Assembly (NCBI RefSeq): GCF_008087345.1
Contig: NZ_VHIB01000001.1
Span: 1,054,001-1,118,000 of the forward strand
DNA length: 64,000 bases
Source: Nocardioides caldifontis
GTDB lineage: Bacteria > Actinomycetota > Actinomycetes > Propionibacteriales > Nocardioidaceae
Reading direction: 5' to 3'
Shown here: positions 34,467-42,897 of the stretch, piece by piece
Layout of the letters: every line of letters starts with the position of its first letter
How positions within the stretch are numbered: the first letter of the stretch is position 1
Position numbers and translations under genes: made by a program
The notes under the pieces: model-generated
The model's input: only the letters and a program-made list of their open reading frames with translations
Databases searched by the model: none
Told to the model about the DNA's origin: nothing

Positions 34467-35033
34467 GTGACGGAGCTCCTCGTCCTGCACCACGCGCTAG
34501 GGCTGACCGAGGGCGTGCGGTCCTTCGCGGCGGCGCTCGAGGATGCGGGCCACACGGCGCGGGTCCCCGACCTCTACGACGGGCTGACCTTCGCCGACCT
34601 GGCCTCCGGCGTCGCGCACGCCGAGGTGCTGGGGTTCGAGGAGGTCGTGCGGCGCGGCGAGGCGGCGGCCGAGCCGCTGTCGGACGCCTTCGTCCCGATC
34701 GGCTTCTCGCTCGGGGTCATGCCGGCGCAGAAGGTCGCCCAGACCCGCCGCGGGATCCTCGGGGCGGTCTTCGTGCACTCCGCCGTCCCGCCCGCCGCGC
34801 TCGGGGGCACGTGGCCGGGCGGGCTCCCGCTGCAGATGCACATCAGCGAGGGCGACGAGGACGTCCCGGTCTGCCAGGAGCTGGCCGCCGAGCGCGGCGC
34901 CGAGCTGTGGCTCTACCCCGGGTCGGCGCACCTCTTCGCCGACCCGGGCTCCGGTGAGTACGACGACGAGGCGGCCCGGCTCCTCCTCGAGCGCGTGCTG
35001 GAGTTCCTCGACCGGGTCGGCGGACCCCGGTGA
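34467..35033 (+). CDS. Dienelactone hydrolase-family protein
   Basis: 188 residues from the GTG at 34467, 4 bp after the previous stop. It has the compact DLH fold: ELLVLHHALGLTEGVRSFAAAL, nucleophile elbow PIGFSLGVMPAQK with Ser in place of the Cys of true dienelactone hydrolases, and the final His in YPGSAHLFAD. The Ser form is common in actinobacterial relatives of unknown substrate. Likely co-transcribed with the alpha/beta hydrolase. Cytoplasmic. Confidence 0.82.
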   Translation: MTELLVLHHALGLTEGVRSFAAALEDAGHTARVPDLYDGLTFADLASGVAHAEVLGFEEVVRRGEAAAEPLSDAFVPIGFSLGVMPAQKVAQTRRGILGAVFVHSAVPPAALGGTWPGGLPLQMHISEGDEDVPVCQELAAERGAELWLYPGSAHLFADPGSGEYDDEAARLLLERVLEFLDRVGGPR

Positions 35034-35039
35034 GCCCGG

Positions 35040-35942
35040 TCAGGCGCGGGTGATCGCGACCAGCCGGTGGGACTGGCCCACGGAGCCGGCGGCCGCGCGG
35101 CAGGTGAGCTGCCGCCGCTCCCCGAGGTCGGTGTGCACCCGCACCCGCCACCGTTCACCGTCGACCTCGAAGACCGCGTCGGACCGGGTCGCGTGCCGGT
35201 GCAGTCCGACGAGCGCGAACGGGGCGGTGGTGTCGATGTCGAGGTGGCGGCGGAGGTACACCTCGGCGGCCTGGGCGAAGAACGGGTAGGCGCACCGGCC
35301 CCGCAGGTGGTCGAGGTCGAGCCGCCCCGACAGGTGCCGGGCGGCGAACCCGGCGGCGTCCTCCGGCTCGAGGCGCCCGTAGTAGAGCCCGTCCGGGAGC
35401 ACCAGCACGTTGCCGGCGAACCGGTCCCCGCCCATGTGCGAGACCTCCCAGGTGTGCTCGGGCGCCGCCTCGGCCAGCGCCGCGCACAGCGGCCGGCCGC
35501 GCTCGGCGCAGCAGGCGTCGTGACGGCCGTGCGTGCAGACCGCGAAGAGCGGCTGGTCCCACGCGGGCAGCCCGGGGGAGCGGCCGTCGCCGAGCCCCTC
35601 GAGCTCGAGGTCGAGCACCCCGGTGACGTCGTCGAGCAGGGCGCTCTGCGTCCAGGGCCGGTCGGTGTGGACGTACGCCGCGAAGACCCGCACCGGCCCT
35701 GCTGCGGACCGGCCGGGCCGGCGGACCAGCAGGGGCCGGACCCGGTTGTGTCGTTCCAGCGACAGCAGCCGCTCCTTCACCTCGTCCGGGAGCCGGCTGT
35801 CCGGCACGGCGTCGACCCCCCAGGGGCCCGGCGCCTCGACCAGCAGGAAGGCGCGCACGGTCGAGGCGGTGCCCTCCAGCGGCTCGCCGAGCGCCCGGCT
35901 CGCCCCCGAGCACCGGTACGCCGGAGCGGGGTCAGCGGTCAC
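35040..35942 (-). CDS. Sucrase/ferredoxin-like (thioredoxin-fold 2Fe-2S) protein
   Basis: 300 residues from a GTG at 35942. The family name comes from an old annotation; the conserved core is a thioredoxin-like ferredoxin with FAVCTHGRHDACCAERGRPLC (clustered Cys), EVSHMGGDRFAGNVLVLPDGLYYGRL, and an N-terminal YRCSGASRALGEPL. An iron-sulfur cluster is expected. The C-terminal 75 residues add a small beta domain (RWRVRVHTDLGERRQL). Its start overlaps the stop of the cupin oxygenase by 11 bp, so it is translated with it and may supply electrons or protect that enzyme. It is the last gene of the peptide cluster. Confidence 0.82.
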   Translation of the reverse strand: MTADPAPAYRCSGASRALGEPLEGTASTVRAFLLVEAPGPWGVDAVPDSRLPDEVKERLLSLERHNRVRPLLVRRPGRSAAGPVRVFAAYVHTDRPWTQSALLDDVTGVLDLELEGLGDGRSPGLPAWDQPLFAVCTHGRHDACCAERGRPLCAALAEAAPEHTWEVSHMGGDRFAGNVLVLPDGLYYGRLEPEDAAGFAARHLSGRLDLDHLRGRCAYPFFAQAAEVYLRRHLDIDTTAPFALVGLHRHATRSDAVFEVDGERWRVRVHTDLGERRQLTCRAAAGSVGQSHRLVAITRA

Positions 35943-37062
35943 GGGCGATCCGGAGCAGCCCCTCGCGCACGAGGCGGCGGACCACGACGAGCCGGCTTCC
36001 CTCGTCGAGCCACGGCGCCAGCTCGCCGACGGTGAACGAGGGGTGGTCGCGCACGAACTCCAGCGGCGCGCGGAGCCGGGCCGGCATCCGGAGCTGCCGG
36101 TCGCCGAGGAGCACGACGAGCCGCTCCGCCTCCTCGCGGAGCACGCACGCCGACGTCGGCCGGCGCTCGACGCGCGTGGCGTCGTCGAGGTCCGCGAGGC
36201 CGACGAGGTCGACGAGCCCGCCGGCCAGGACAGGGGTCCGGTCGGTGAGGAACCGGGTCGCGTGCGCGGTCGCGAACAGGTCGGGGTCGGCGTCGGCCAG
36301 CTGCCGGGCCAGCCCGTCGAGCCGGGTGCCGAGGGCCGCGGAGAGCGTCGCCGGGTCGTCGAGGAAGCCGGCCGGCAGCGGGGCGTCGTACTCCTCCTCG
36401 GCGAGCAGCCCGTCGATGACCGACCGGAGCGCCTGGCGCCAGGTGACCTGGTTGATGCCGAGGGTCACGTGGAGGGAGGTGACCTCCTGGCTGCGGGCGG
36501 AGTGCGGGGTGCCGGTCGGGAGGTACATCGACAGCCCCGGCTCGAGGAGCACCTCGCGCTCCTGGTCGCCCTCGACGATCTCCCACAGCTTGTGCCCGTG
36601 GGTCTGGAAGACGAAGACGTCGTGGGTGTCGCTGTGCCGGGCGAACCCCTGCGACCCCGGCGGGGTGAGGTACGCGTTGGCCTGGCACGGGTGGCCGAGC
36701 TCGAGCTCCAGGGCGCGGACGAGCTCGGTCAGCGGGGGCCAGTAGCGGTGCAGCCCCTGGAGGACCACGGTGGCGCCGCCGTCGAACAGCGCGAGCACCT
36801 TGCGGCCGTCGACGAGCCCGGTGAGCGGGGCGCCGGCGAGCGTGGCCGACCGGGTGAACTGCGACGACGGCAGGACCGTGCCGTCCTGGACGACCCGGAG
36901 CGCCGGGGTGCGCAGCGCCGACGAGGTCAGCAGCCGGTCGACGTCGTCGAGGGAGAGCAGACCGACCAGCCGCTCGGGGTCGGTGTGGTGCAGGTGGACG
37001 TGGGACGCCCAGACCTTCTGCGCGAAGGTCTGGGCGTCACCGCTGAGCAGGTCGAGGGCCAC
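35932..37062 (-). CDS. JmjC/cupin-fold 2-oxoglutarate-dependent oxygenase
   Basis: 376 residues; the only reasonable start is the GTG at 37062, 11 bp after the repeat-peptide stop. The cupin/JmjC core has the metal triad: His143 and Asp145 in GFARHSDTHDVF and His187 in PTGTPHSARS, with the sheet segment HGHKLWEIVEGDQE between. The sequence resembles the ribosomal-oxygenase branch (YcfD/NO66) that hydroxylates protein side chains, with a C-terminal winged-helix-like half (FTVGELAPWLDEGSRLVVVRRLVREGLLRI). It is coupled to a 78-residue Asp-rich peptide before it and a ferredoxin-like gene after it. Inference: it hydroxylates that peptide or a ribosomal protein. It lacks a signal peptide. Confidence 0.85.
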   Translation of the reverse strand: MALDLLSGDAQTFAQKVWASHVHLHHTDPERLVGLLSLDDVDRLLTSSALRTPALRVVQDGTVLPSSQFTRSATLAGAPLTGLVDGRKVLALFDGGATVVLQGLHRYWPPLTELVRALELELGHPCQANAYLTPPGSQGFARHSDTHDVFVFQTHGHKLWEIVEGDQEREVLLEPGLSMYLPTGTPHSARSQEVTSLHVTLGINQVTWRQALRSVIDGLLAEEEYDAPLPAGFLDDPATLSAALGTRLDGLARQLADADPDLFATAHATRFLTDRTPVLAGGLVDLVGLADLDDATRVERRPTSACVLREEAERLVVLLGDRQLRMPARLRAPLEFVRDHPSFTVGELAPWLDEGSRLVVVRRLVREGLLRIARDR

Positions 37063-37073
37063 GCGGTGGCCCG

Positions 37074-37310
37074 TCAGGCGTCGGTGCCGTCGGCGTCCCC
37101 GCCGTCCGAGGAGTCGCCGTCGGTCGTGTCGGTGGAGTCGCCGTCGCCCGAGCCGCCGTCGGTGCCGTCCGCGTCGCCGCCGTCCGTGCCGTCGGCGTCG
37201 CCGCTGTCGGTGCCGTCGGAGTCGCCGAGCCCCATCTGCGAGGGCCCGTCGGGGCCGCCCGTGGTCTCGATGTCCTCGTCGCTGACCGGCTCGTTGGGAG
37301 TGGTGGTCAT
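37074..37310 (-). CDS. 78-residue Asp/Gly/Thr repeat peptide, possible modified-peptide precursor
   Basis: ATG at 37310 with AGAGGAG seven bases before, a strong ribosome site. The first 27 residues (MTTTPNEPVSDEDIETTGGP and on) look like a leader; residues 28-78 are built from about six GDxDGTD-like units (GDSDGTD, GDADGTD twice, GDGDSTD, DGDSSD, GDADGTD). There is no Lys, Arg, Cys, His or aromatic residue and the net charge is very negative. The next gene, 11 bp on, is a JmjC/cupin oxygenase, which makes a ribosomally made, post-translationally hydroxylated peptide an attractive idea. Alternatively the DxDGxD units bind calcium, as in thrombospondin-type-3 repeats, and the protein is a small acidic Ca2+ binder. 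I do not recognise a described family. Confidence 0.75.
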   Translation of the reverse strand: MTTTPNEPVSDEDIETTGGPDGPSQMGLGDSDGTDSGDADGTDGGDADGTDGGSGDGDSTDTTDGDSSDGGDADGTDA

Positions 37311-37436
37311 GACGCTCCTCTCTGGGATGGGCGGCGCGGGGTGCGCCGACGTACGGGGGACTTACCCAGGAGTCTGGCAGCCAAGCGGCTCCCCGGACAG
37401 GGTCGACGAGCGGCCGCGGGCGGGCGCGGCGACGGG

Positions 37437-38144
37437 TCAGAGGCTGCGGCGGCGCAGGTGCACGACGGCGCCGGACTCGCCGACGCGGTGGCCGAGCACC
37501 TCGAGCTCGAGCGCGGGGTCCTCCACCTCGCGCTCGACCGCGCGCACCTGGTCGACCCCGGCCACCTGGAGCAGGGCGGCGCCCCAGGGGAGGAGGTGCT
37601 CCCCGGTGACCCGGAGCGCCGTGCGGACCAGGTCGAGCCCGTCGGTGCCGCCGTCGATCGCGTGCAGCGGGTCGTCGGGGTGGTTGCCGCAGTCGTCGCT
37701 GGGAACCCACGGCGGGTCGGCGATCACGAGGGCGAAACGCTCCCGCGGGTCGAGGCACCGCTCCATCGGGGCGCAACGGATGTCGACCTGCTGCGAGAGC
37801 TGGGCGTGCTGGGCGTTGAGCCCGGCGTAGCGGCAGGCCACCTCGTTGCGGTCGACCATCAGCAGCCGCCGGTCGCTGCCGAGGACCGCCCGGAGCCCGA
37901 TGTGGCCGACCCCGGCACACAGCTCGAGCACGTCGCCGGCGGGGAGGGAGGGGAGCAGCTCGCGCGCCCAGTCCGACTGGAGCACGGTCCACGGCCGGGG
38001 GCGGAGCACGCGCTCGTCGAAGGCGACCGCCAGCCCGCCGAAGTCGGTGATCTCCGTGACCGGTGCGACGATCCCCGTCGTACGGTGTGCGGCCGGGCGC
38101 ATCGCACTCCTGCTGTGCAGCACCCTGACGTCCTCGACGGTCAC
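37437..38144 (-). CDS. SAM-dependent methyltransferase (small-domain/PrmC-RsmC-like)
   Basis: 235 residues from a GTG at 38144 (ATG at 38102 possible). The SAM motif VLELCAGVGHIGLRAV is near residue 72, the acidic ribose loop VDRNEVACRYAGLNA follows, and motif IV reads IADPPWVPS, an (N/D)PP(Y/W) motif found in N-methyltransferases acting on protein Gln/Asn or rRNA bases. It is upstream of, and on the same strand as, the repeat-peptide cluster with a 126-bp gap. It might modify the peptide, or be independent. No membrane or signal sequence. Confidence 0.8.
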   Translation of the reverse strand: MTVEDVRVLHSRSAMRPAAHRTTGIVAPVTEITDFGGLAVAFDERVLRPRPWTVLQSDWARELLPSLPAGDVLELCAGVGHIGLRAVLGSDRRLLMVDRNEVACRYAGLNAQHAQLSQQVDIRCAPMERCLDPRERFALVIADPPWVPSDDCGNHPDDPLHAIDGGTDGLDLVRTALRVTGEHLLPWGAALLQVAGVDQVRAVEREVEDPALELEVLGHRVGESGAVVHLRRRSL

Positions 38145-38317
38145 CCCGCGCCTCCTGTCCGGGGTCCCGGACGGACACCCGGGCGCTTCCTACCCCCGGC
38201 GCAGCGGCGGGAACCCTCGCGCCCGGCAACCCGGGGCCGGGCACGGTGATGCAGCCCACGGCCCCGTGCCCGAAAAATCCGTCGCCGGAGCGGCGTGCCC
38301 TCGCCTACTCTTCGGTG

Positions 38318-39868
38318 GTGTCTACAACCGTTGAACCAGAAGCGCAAGAGGCTTCCGACAAGCTCGACCGGGGAGTGCTCGTCATCGCGGGCGTCGTCGT
38401 CCTCGGCGCGATCATGTCGATCCTCGACATCACCGTCGTCTCCGTCGCGCTGGAGACCTTCCAGCGCGAGTTCGACGCGACCTCGGCGCAGGTCGCGTGG
38501 ACCATGACCGGCTACACCCTCGCGCTGGCCAGCGTCATCCCGCTGACCGGCTGGGCGGCCGACCGGTTCGGCACCAAGCGGCTCTACCTGCTCGCGGTGC
38601 TGTTGTTCACCGCCGGCTCGGTGCTGTGTGCGGTCGCCGACACGTTGAGCATGCTGGTCGCCTTCCGCGTCATCCAGGGGTTGGGCGGCGGCATGCTGAT
38701 GCCGCTCGGCATGACGATCCTTACCCGCGCCGCAGGCCCGGACCGGGTCGGGCGCGTGATGGCGGTCCTCGGCATCCCGATGCTGCTCGGCCCGATCTTC
38801 GGCCCCATCCTCGGCGGCTGGCTGATCGACGTCGCCTCGTGGCACTGGATCTTCCTGATCAACCTGCCGATCGGTATCGCCGCGCTCGTCTACGCCGCGA
38901 TCGTGCTCCCGAAGGACCACGTCGAGCCGTCGGAGACCTTCGACTTCGTCGGGATGCTGCTGCTGTCGCCGGGGCTCGCCGCCTTCCTGTACGGCGTCTC
39001 GACGATCCCTGAGACCGGCACCCTCTGGGACGCCGAGGTGATCGTGCCGATGCTCCTCGGAATGGTGCTGATCGTCTCGTTCGTGCCCTGGGCGCTGCGG
39101 GCCGGCAACGTGCACCCGCTGGTCGAGCTGCGGCTGTTCAAGAACCGCGACATGACCGTGGCCGTGATCTCGATGATGCTGTTCGCGATCGCGTTCTTCG
39201 GGGCCAGCCTGCTGTTCCCGCTGTACTTCCAGCAGGTCCGCGGCGAGGACGCCCTCGGTGCCGGCGTCCTGCTCGCCCCCCAGGGTGTCGGTGCGATGGT
39301 GACGATGCCGATCGCCGGTGCGCTGGCCGACCGGATCGGCCCCGGCAAGATCGTGATGACCGGCATCGCCACGATCACCGTCGGGATGGCGGCGTTCACG
39401 CAGATCAGCGACACCACGTCGTACCCGTACCTGCTCGGGGCGCTGTTCGTCATGGGGCTCGGCATGGGCGCCACGATGATGCCGATCATGGCCGCCGCGC
39501 TGGCGACCCTGACCGCCCACAACACCGCCCGTGGGTCGACGCTGCTGAACATCACCCAGCAGGTCGCCGCGTCGATCGGGACCGCGCTGTTCTCGGTGCT
39601 GCTGACCAACAACGTCAAGGACACCGACTTCGGCACGTTCGTCGGGCTGCGGTCGCAGCTCGAGACCCTGTCGGGCGGCCAGCTGGAGAAGGCCCAGCAG
39701 CAGCTCGCGGTGCTCGCCGAGAAGGTCCCGGCCCAGCTGGCCGACTCCTTCGCCTCGGTCTTCGTGGTCGCGACGGTCCTGGTGGCGATCGTGCTGGTGC
39801 CGGCGTTCCTCCTGCCGCGCCACAAGACCGACAAGCCGGTGGACCCGAGCCTGATGGCCGGCCACTGA
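38318..39868 (+). CDS. DHA2-family MFS multidrug exporter
   Basis: 516 residues from the GTG at 38318. Fourteen membrane helices are predicted, the number of the DHA2 (EmrB/QacA) family. Motifs: LDITVVSVALETFQREF (family motif D1), GWAADRFGTKRLYLLAV (motif A), GGGMLMPLGMTILTRAAGPDRVGRVMAVLGIPMLLGPIFGPILGGWLID (motif C, the antiporter motif). It likely exports drugs or metabolites with proton exchange. It is followed by a perfect hairpin terminator. Divergent from the methyltransferase gene across 173 bp in which no operator was recognised. Confidence 0.92.
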   Translation: MSTTVEPEAQEASDKLDRGVLVIAGVVVLGAIMSILDITVVSVALETFQREFDATSAQVAWTMTGYTLALASVIPLTGWAADRFGTKRLYLLAVLLFTAGSVLCAVADTLSMLVAFRVIQGLGGGMLMPLGMTILTRAAGPDRVGRVMAVLGIPMLLGPIFGPILGGWLIDVASWHWIFLINLPIGIAALVYAAIVLPKDHVEPSETFDFVGMLLLSPGLAAFLYGVSTIPETGTLWDAEVIVPMLLGMVLIVSFVPWALRAGNVHPLVELRLFKNRDMTVAVISMMLFAIAFFGASLLFPLYFQQVRGEDALGAGVLLAPQGVGAMVTMPIAGALADRIGPGKIVMTGIATITVGMAAFTQISDTTSYPYLLGALFVMGLGMGATMMPIMAAALATLTAHNTARGSTLLNITQQVAASIGTALFSVLLTNNVKDTDFGTFVGLRSQLETLSGGQLEKAQQQLAVLAEKVPAQLADSFASVFVVATVLVAIVLVPAFLLPRHKTDKPVDPSLMAGH

Positions 39869-39887
39869 CGGGCAGGCCCTGTCCCCG

Positions 39888-39921
39888 GGACGCCCCACGA
39901 GCGGTTGCTCGTGGGGCGTCC
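39888..39921 (+). terminator. Terminator of the DHA2 exporter gene
   Basis: GGACGCCCCACGAGC (39888-39902) and GCTCGTGGGGCGTCC (39907-39921): a perfect 15-bp stem with a GGTT loop, 20 bp after the stop codon. Confidence 0.85.
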
Positions 39922-39949
39922 GTCGTCTCCGGGCAGGTTCCGAGGGGCT

Positions 39950-40210
39950 CACACCGGGCGCCGTCGTCTCGCAGCACCTCGTCGACTTCCACGTCGCGCT
40001 CGCCCGCGGCGGCGTCGGGATGACGACGTTGGCGTACGTCGCGGTCTCCCCCGAGGGGCGCACCCACCGCGACCAGGTCTACCTCCGCGAGGCCGCGCTC
40101 CCGGGGCTGCGCCGGCTGACCGACGCCGTGAAGCCGAGGGAGCCGCGGTGGCCGCGCAGATCGGCCACGCCGGCCCCGTCGCCAACGGCCGCTCCAACGG
40201 CGTCCAGGCG
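39950..40210 (+). pseudogene. Fragment of an Old Yellow Enzyme-type NADH:flavin oxidoreductase
   Basis: About 85 residues of the N-terminal part of an OYE-family enzyme remain: HLVDFHVALARGGVGMTTLAYVAVSPEGRTHRDQ...LRRLTDAV, then, after a one-base deletion near 40133, AEGAAVAAQIGHAGPVANGRSNGVQAIAP in the next frame. There is no plausible start and the sequence ends abruptly where the next fragment begins. Both the frameshift and the truncation show a dead gene. Confidence 0.75.
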
Positions 40211-40910
40211 ATCGCGCCGACGGTGTCATCCCGACGAGCTGGTCGACCGGCTCGTCGACGCCGGGCGCCGCGGAGGAGCGTCGTTGTTCGGCAACGGCAC
40301 CGACCCCGGCTTCGCCAACGACGTCCTGCCGCTGGCCCTCACCTCGCTGTCGCAGCGGATCGACGAGGTGCGCTGCTCCGAGATCGCCGACTACTCGACC
40401 TACCACCAGCCGTTCGTCAACGCGGAGCTGTTCGGGTTCGGCAAGCCGGTGGAGGAGGTGCCGCCGCTGTTCGCCGGCGGGATCCTGACGATGGCGTGGG
40501 GGTCGGTGGTCCGGGTCATCGCGGTCGGGCTGGAGCTGACCCTCGACGAGCCGCTGGGGGAGACCGTCGAGCTCGCCGTCGCCGAGGCGGACGTGGAGAC
40601 CGTCGACGGCGTGCTGCCGAAGGGCTCCCGCTGCGGCGTGCGGTTCGAGGTGGTCGGCTGCGTCGACGGCGTGCCGCGGGTGGTGCTCGAGCACGTCACC
40701 CGTACCCACCCCTCCCAGCGCCCGGACTGGCCGCAGCCCGCCGGCGGCGCCGGTTGCTACCGGGTCGAGGTGAAGGGCGAGCCGTCGATGACCCTCGACC
40801 TCGCGCACCACGGCGAGCACGGCGACCACAACGTGTCCGGGATGATCGGCACCGCCGTGCGGCTGGTGAACGCCGTCGAGGCCGTCGTCGACGCCGAGCG
40901 GGGCTGGTGA
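40211..40910 (+). pseudogene. C-terminal part of a dihydrodipicolinate reductase-like NAD(P)H-dependent enzyme
   Basis: From HPDELVDRLVDAGRRGGASLFGNGTDPGFANDVLPLALTSL to the stop, 230 residues match the catalytic/C-terminal half of the DapB-like oxidoreductases common in mycobacteria and nocardioforms (SEIADYSTYHQP, YRVEVKGEPSMTLDL, GDHNVSGMIGTAVRLVNAV). The N-terminal Rossmann domain is missing and is replaced by the OYE fragment, with the junction near 40205-40220. The frame is open back to 40020, so a chimeric 296-residue product could be made, but it would lack a nucleotide-binding domain. Confidence 0.75.
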
Positions 40911-40931
40911 CCGCGCGGGAGCTGCCGCTCG

Positions 40932-41627
40932 TCACCGGGCGGGGGCTGGTGCCCCGCCCGCGTTGAGCCGGTCGGCCGCCCGGCGCACCGACGGGGGCAC
41001 GTCGACACCGTCCCGCACGTCGGGAGAGGGCTGCGGCTCGCCGGCGACGGTCGACAGCGGCAGGATCCCGGCCCACACCGACCGGGGCTCGACGTCGTCG
41101 GGATCCACCTCGGGCGGCCCCGCGGCGACCTTGACGCTCGCCCGCTCCAGCGACACCCGCAGCACCATCGTCGCCGCGAGCTCCTTGACGGTGCTGGCCC
41201 GCACCTCCGCCGTACGGTCGCAGAAGAGGTGGTCCGACAGGACCGTCAGCGCCCGCTCCTTCTCCTCCGGGGGCACGACCTCCGCGGTCCCGTGCACCAC
41301 CGCGGAGCGGTACCGCATCGAGGAGTCGAACGTCGTCCGCGCGTACACCAGCCCGTCGAGGTGGGTCACCGTCACGCACACCGGCTCCCCGGCCGCCAGC
41401 CGCATCAGCCCCGACCCCGTCGAGCCGTGCAGCAGCAGGGTGTCGCCGTCCCGCGCGCAGGCGAACGGGAGCACCAGCGGCAGGCCGTCACGAACGACGC
41501 CGACGTGGGCGACGAGCGCCTCGTCCAGCACCGCGTGCAGGGCAGCGCGCTCCGTCACCTGGCGCTCGGACTCGCGCCGGATCCGGGTGGTGGCGTCGAC
41601 CGGCAGCGGCGTCGTGACGTCCGTCAT
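40932..41627 (-). CDS. Pyridoxamine 5'-phosphate oxidase-family flavin-binding split-barrel protein
   Basis: 231 residues from the ATG at 41627. The split beta-barrel is seen in RESERQVTERAALHAVLDEALVAHVGVVRDGLPLVLPFACARDGDTLLLHGSTGSG, followed by VTHLDGLVYARTTFDSSMRYRSAVVHGTAEVV. This pattern is close to NimA-like and F420/FMN-binding members rather than PdxH. It probably binds FMN or a deazaflavin and reduces a small substrate; the substrate is unknown. The Pro-rich C-terminus (PSPDVRDGVDVPPSVRRAADRL) is less conserved. It diverges from the MBL gene with a 39-bp gap. Confidence 0.82.
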   Translation of the reverse strand: MTDVTTPLPVDATTRIRRESERQVTERAALHAVLDEALVAHVGVVRDGLPLVLPFACARDGDTLLLHGSTGSGLMRLAAGEPVCVTVTHLDGLVYARTTFDSSMRYRSAVVHGTAEVVPPEEKERALTVLSDHLFCDRTAEVRASTVKELAATMVLRVSLERASVKVAAGPPEVDPDDVEPRSVWAGILPLSTVAGEPQPSPDVRDGVDVPPSVRRAADRLNAGGAPAPAR

Positions 41628-41666
41628 GGCGTCACCTTCCCACGCCACGACACCGCGCCAGGCAGG

Positions 41667-42725
41667 ATGGCGGACGTGAGCCGCACCGACCTCCCGAACT
41701 TCGGGTCCGACCCGCACTGGACCGACCCGACGCCCGAGGAGGTGGTCCCGGGGGTGCACCGGGTGCCGCTCCCGCTGCCGATGGACGGGCTGCGCGCGGT
41801 CAACGTCTACGTGATCGAGACCGACTCCGGGTTGACCTGCATCGACGGCGGCTGGGCGGTCGCGGAGTCCCGCACGCAGCTCGAGACGTCGCTCAACGCG
41901 ATCGGCCACCGGCTCGAGGACATCACCCGCTTCCTGGTCACCCACGTCCACCGCGACCACTACACGCAGGCGGTGGCCGTCCGCGCCGAGTTCGGGCGGG
42001 CGACGGTGGAGCTCGGCATCGGGGAGAAGCCGAGCATCGACATGTTCCACAGCCCCGAGCTCGACAGCGACCCGACCGTCGACCGGCTCCGGGTCGCCGG
42101 CGCCCACGACGTCGCCGACCGGTGGCACGCGATGTTCGCGGGGCGTGACCTCGAGCTGGCGCAGTGGGCCGCCCCGGACCGCTGGCTCGACGGCGAGCAC
42201 GACATCGAGGTCGGCGACCGCGTGCTCCGCGCCGTGCCCACCCCCGGCCACACCGCCGGCCACTTCGTCTTCGCCGACGAGGCCGAGGGGGTCCTGTTCG
42301 CCGGCGACCACGTCCTGCCCACGATCACCCCCTCGGTCGGCTTCGAGCTGGTCTTCGCCGACGACCCGCTCGGCGACTTCCTCGGCTCGCTGCACCGGGT
42401 CCGCGAGCTGCCGGACCTGCGGCTGCTGCCCGCCCACGGCGCGGTGGCCGAGAGCTCGCACCAGCGCGTGGACGAGCTGTTGGCGCACCACGACCACCGG
42501 CTGGACCTCTGCATCGCCGCCGTCGACCCGGCCGGCTCCTCGGCGTACGACGTGGCCCAGCGGCTCACCTGGACCCGCCACGAGCGGCACTTCGACGAGC
42601 TCGACGTCTTCAACGGCGCGATGGCCACGATGGAGACGCTGGTCCACCTCGACCTGCTGGTCCGCCGGGGCCGGCTGAGCGTGGACGAGGTCGACGGGGC
42701 CCGGGTCTACCGCCCGCTGCCCTGA
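41667..42725 (+). CDS. MBL-fold metallo-hydrolase
   Basis: 352 residues from the ATG at 41667. Metal ligands of the metallo-beta-lactamase fold are intact: THVHRDHY (HxHxDH), the later His in VPTPGHTAGHFVF, Asp in LFAGDHVLP, and the last His in LLPAHG. An additional helical C-terminal domain of ~90 residues with a winged-helix look (QRVDELLAHHDHRLDLCIAAV...LVHLDLLVRRGRLSVDEVDG) is typical of the LACTB2/glyoxalase-II-like subgroup. Probably hydrolyses a thioester or ester. It shares a short divergent promoter region with the split-barrel gene. Confidence 0.88.
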   Translation: MADVSRTDLPNFGSDPHWTDPTPEEVVPGVHRVPLPLPMDGLRAVNVYVIETDSGLTCIDGGWAVAESRTQLETSLNAIGHRLEDITRFLVTHVHRDHYTQAVAVRAEFGRATVELGIGEKPSIDMFHSPELDSDPTVDRLRVAGAHDVADRWHAMFAGRDLELAQWAAPDRWLDGEHDIEVGDRVLRAVPTPGHTAGHFVFADEAEGVLFAGDHVLPTITPSVGFELVFADDPLGDFLGSLHRVRELPDLRLLPAHGAVAESSHQRVDELLAHHDHRLDLCIAAVDPAGSSAYDVAQRLTWTRHERHFDELDVFNGAMATMETLVHLDLLVRRGRLSVDEVDGARVYRPLP

Positions 42726-42839
42726 GCATCCGGACCGCAAAGTTCCGGTGCTGGACCAGGTCGAACGGCACCGGGTTGGGCGCGTGGAGGTGCGTCCGGA
42801 ACTGATCCAGCGGCGGCCTCGACCATCCGGGCCCGCTGA

Positions 42840-42866
42840 TGTCACAGATCCGGGACGGCCGGTGTC
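42840..42866 (+). promoter_or_regulatory. ECF41-type promoter
   Basis: TGTCACA (42840-42846), a 16-bp spacer and TGTC (42863-42866) lie 31 bp before the AhpD-like gene. From memory, ECF41 promoters have TGTCACA at -35 and CGTC at -10 with this spacing; here one base of the -10 differs. The downstream pair is exactly an ECF41 sigma gene and its usual target. Confidence 0.7.
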
Positions 42867-42897
42867 TCCATGGCGAACCGACCCACAGGAGGACACC

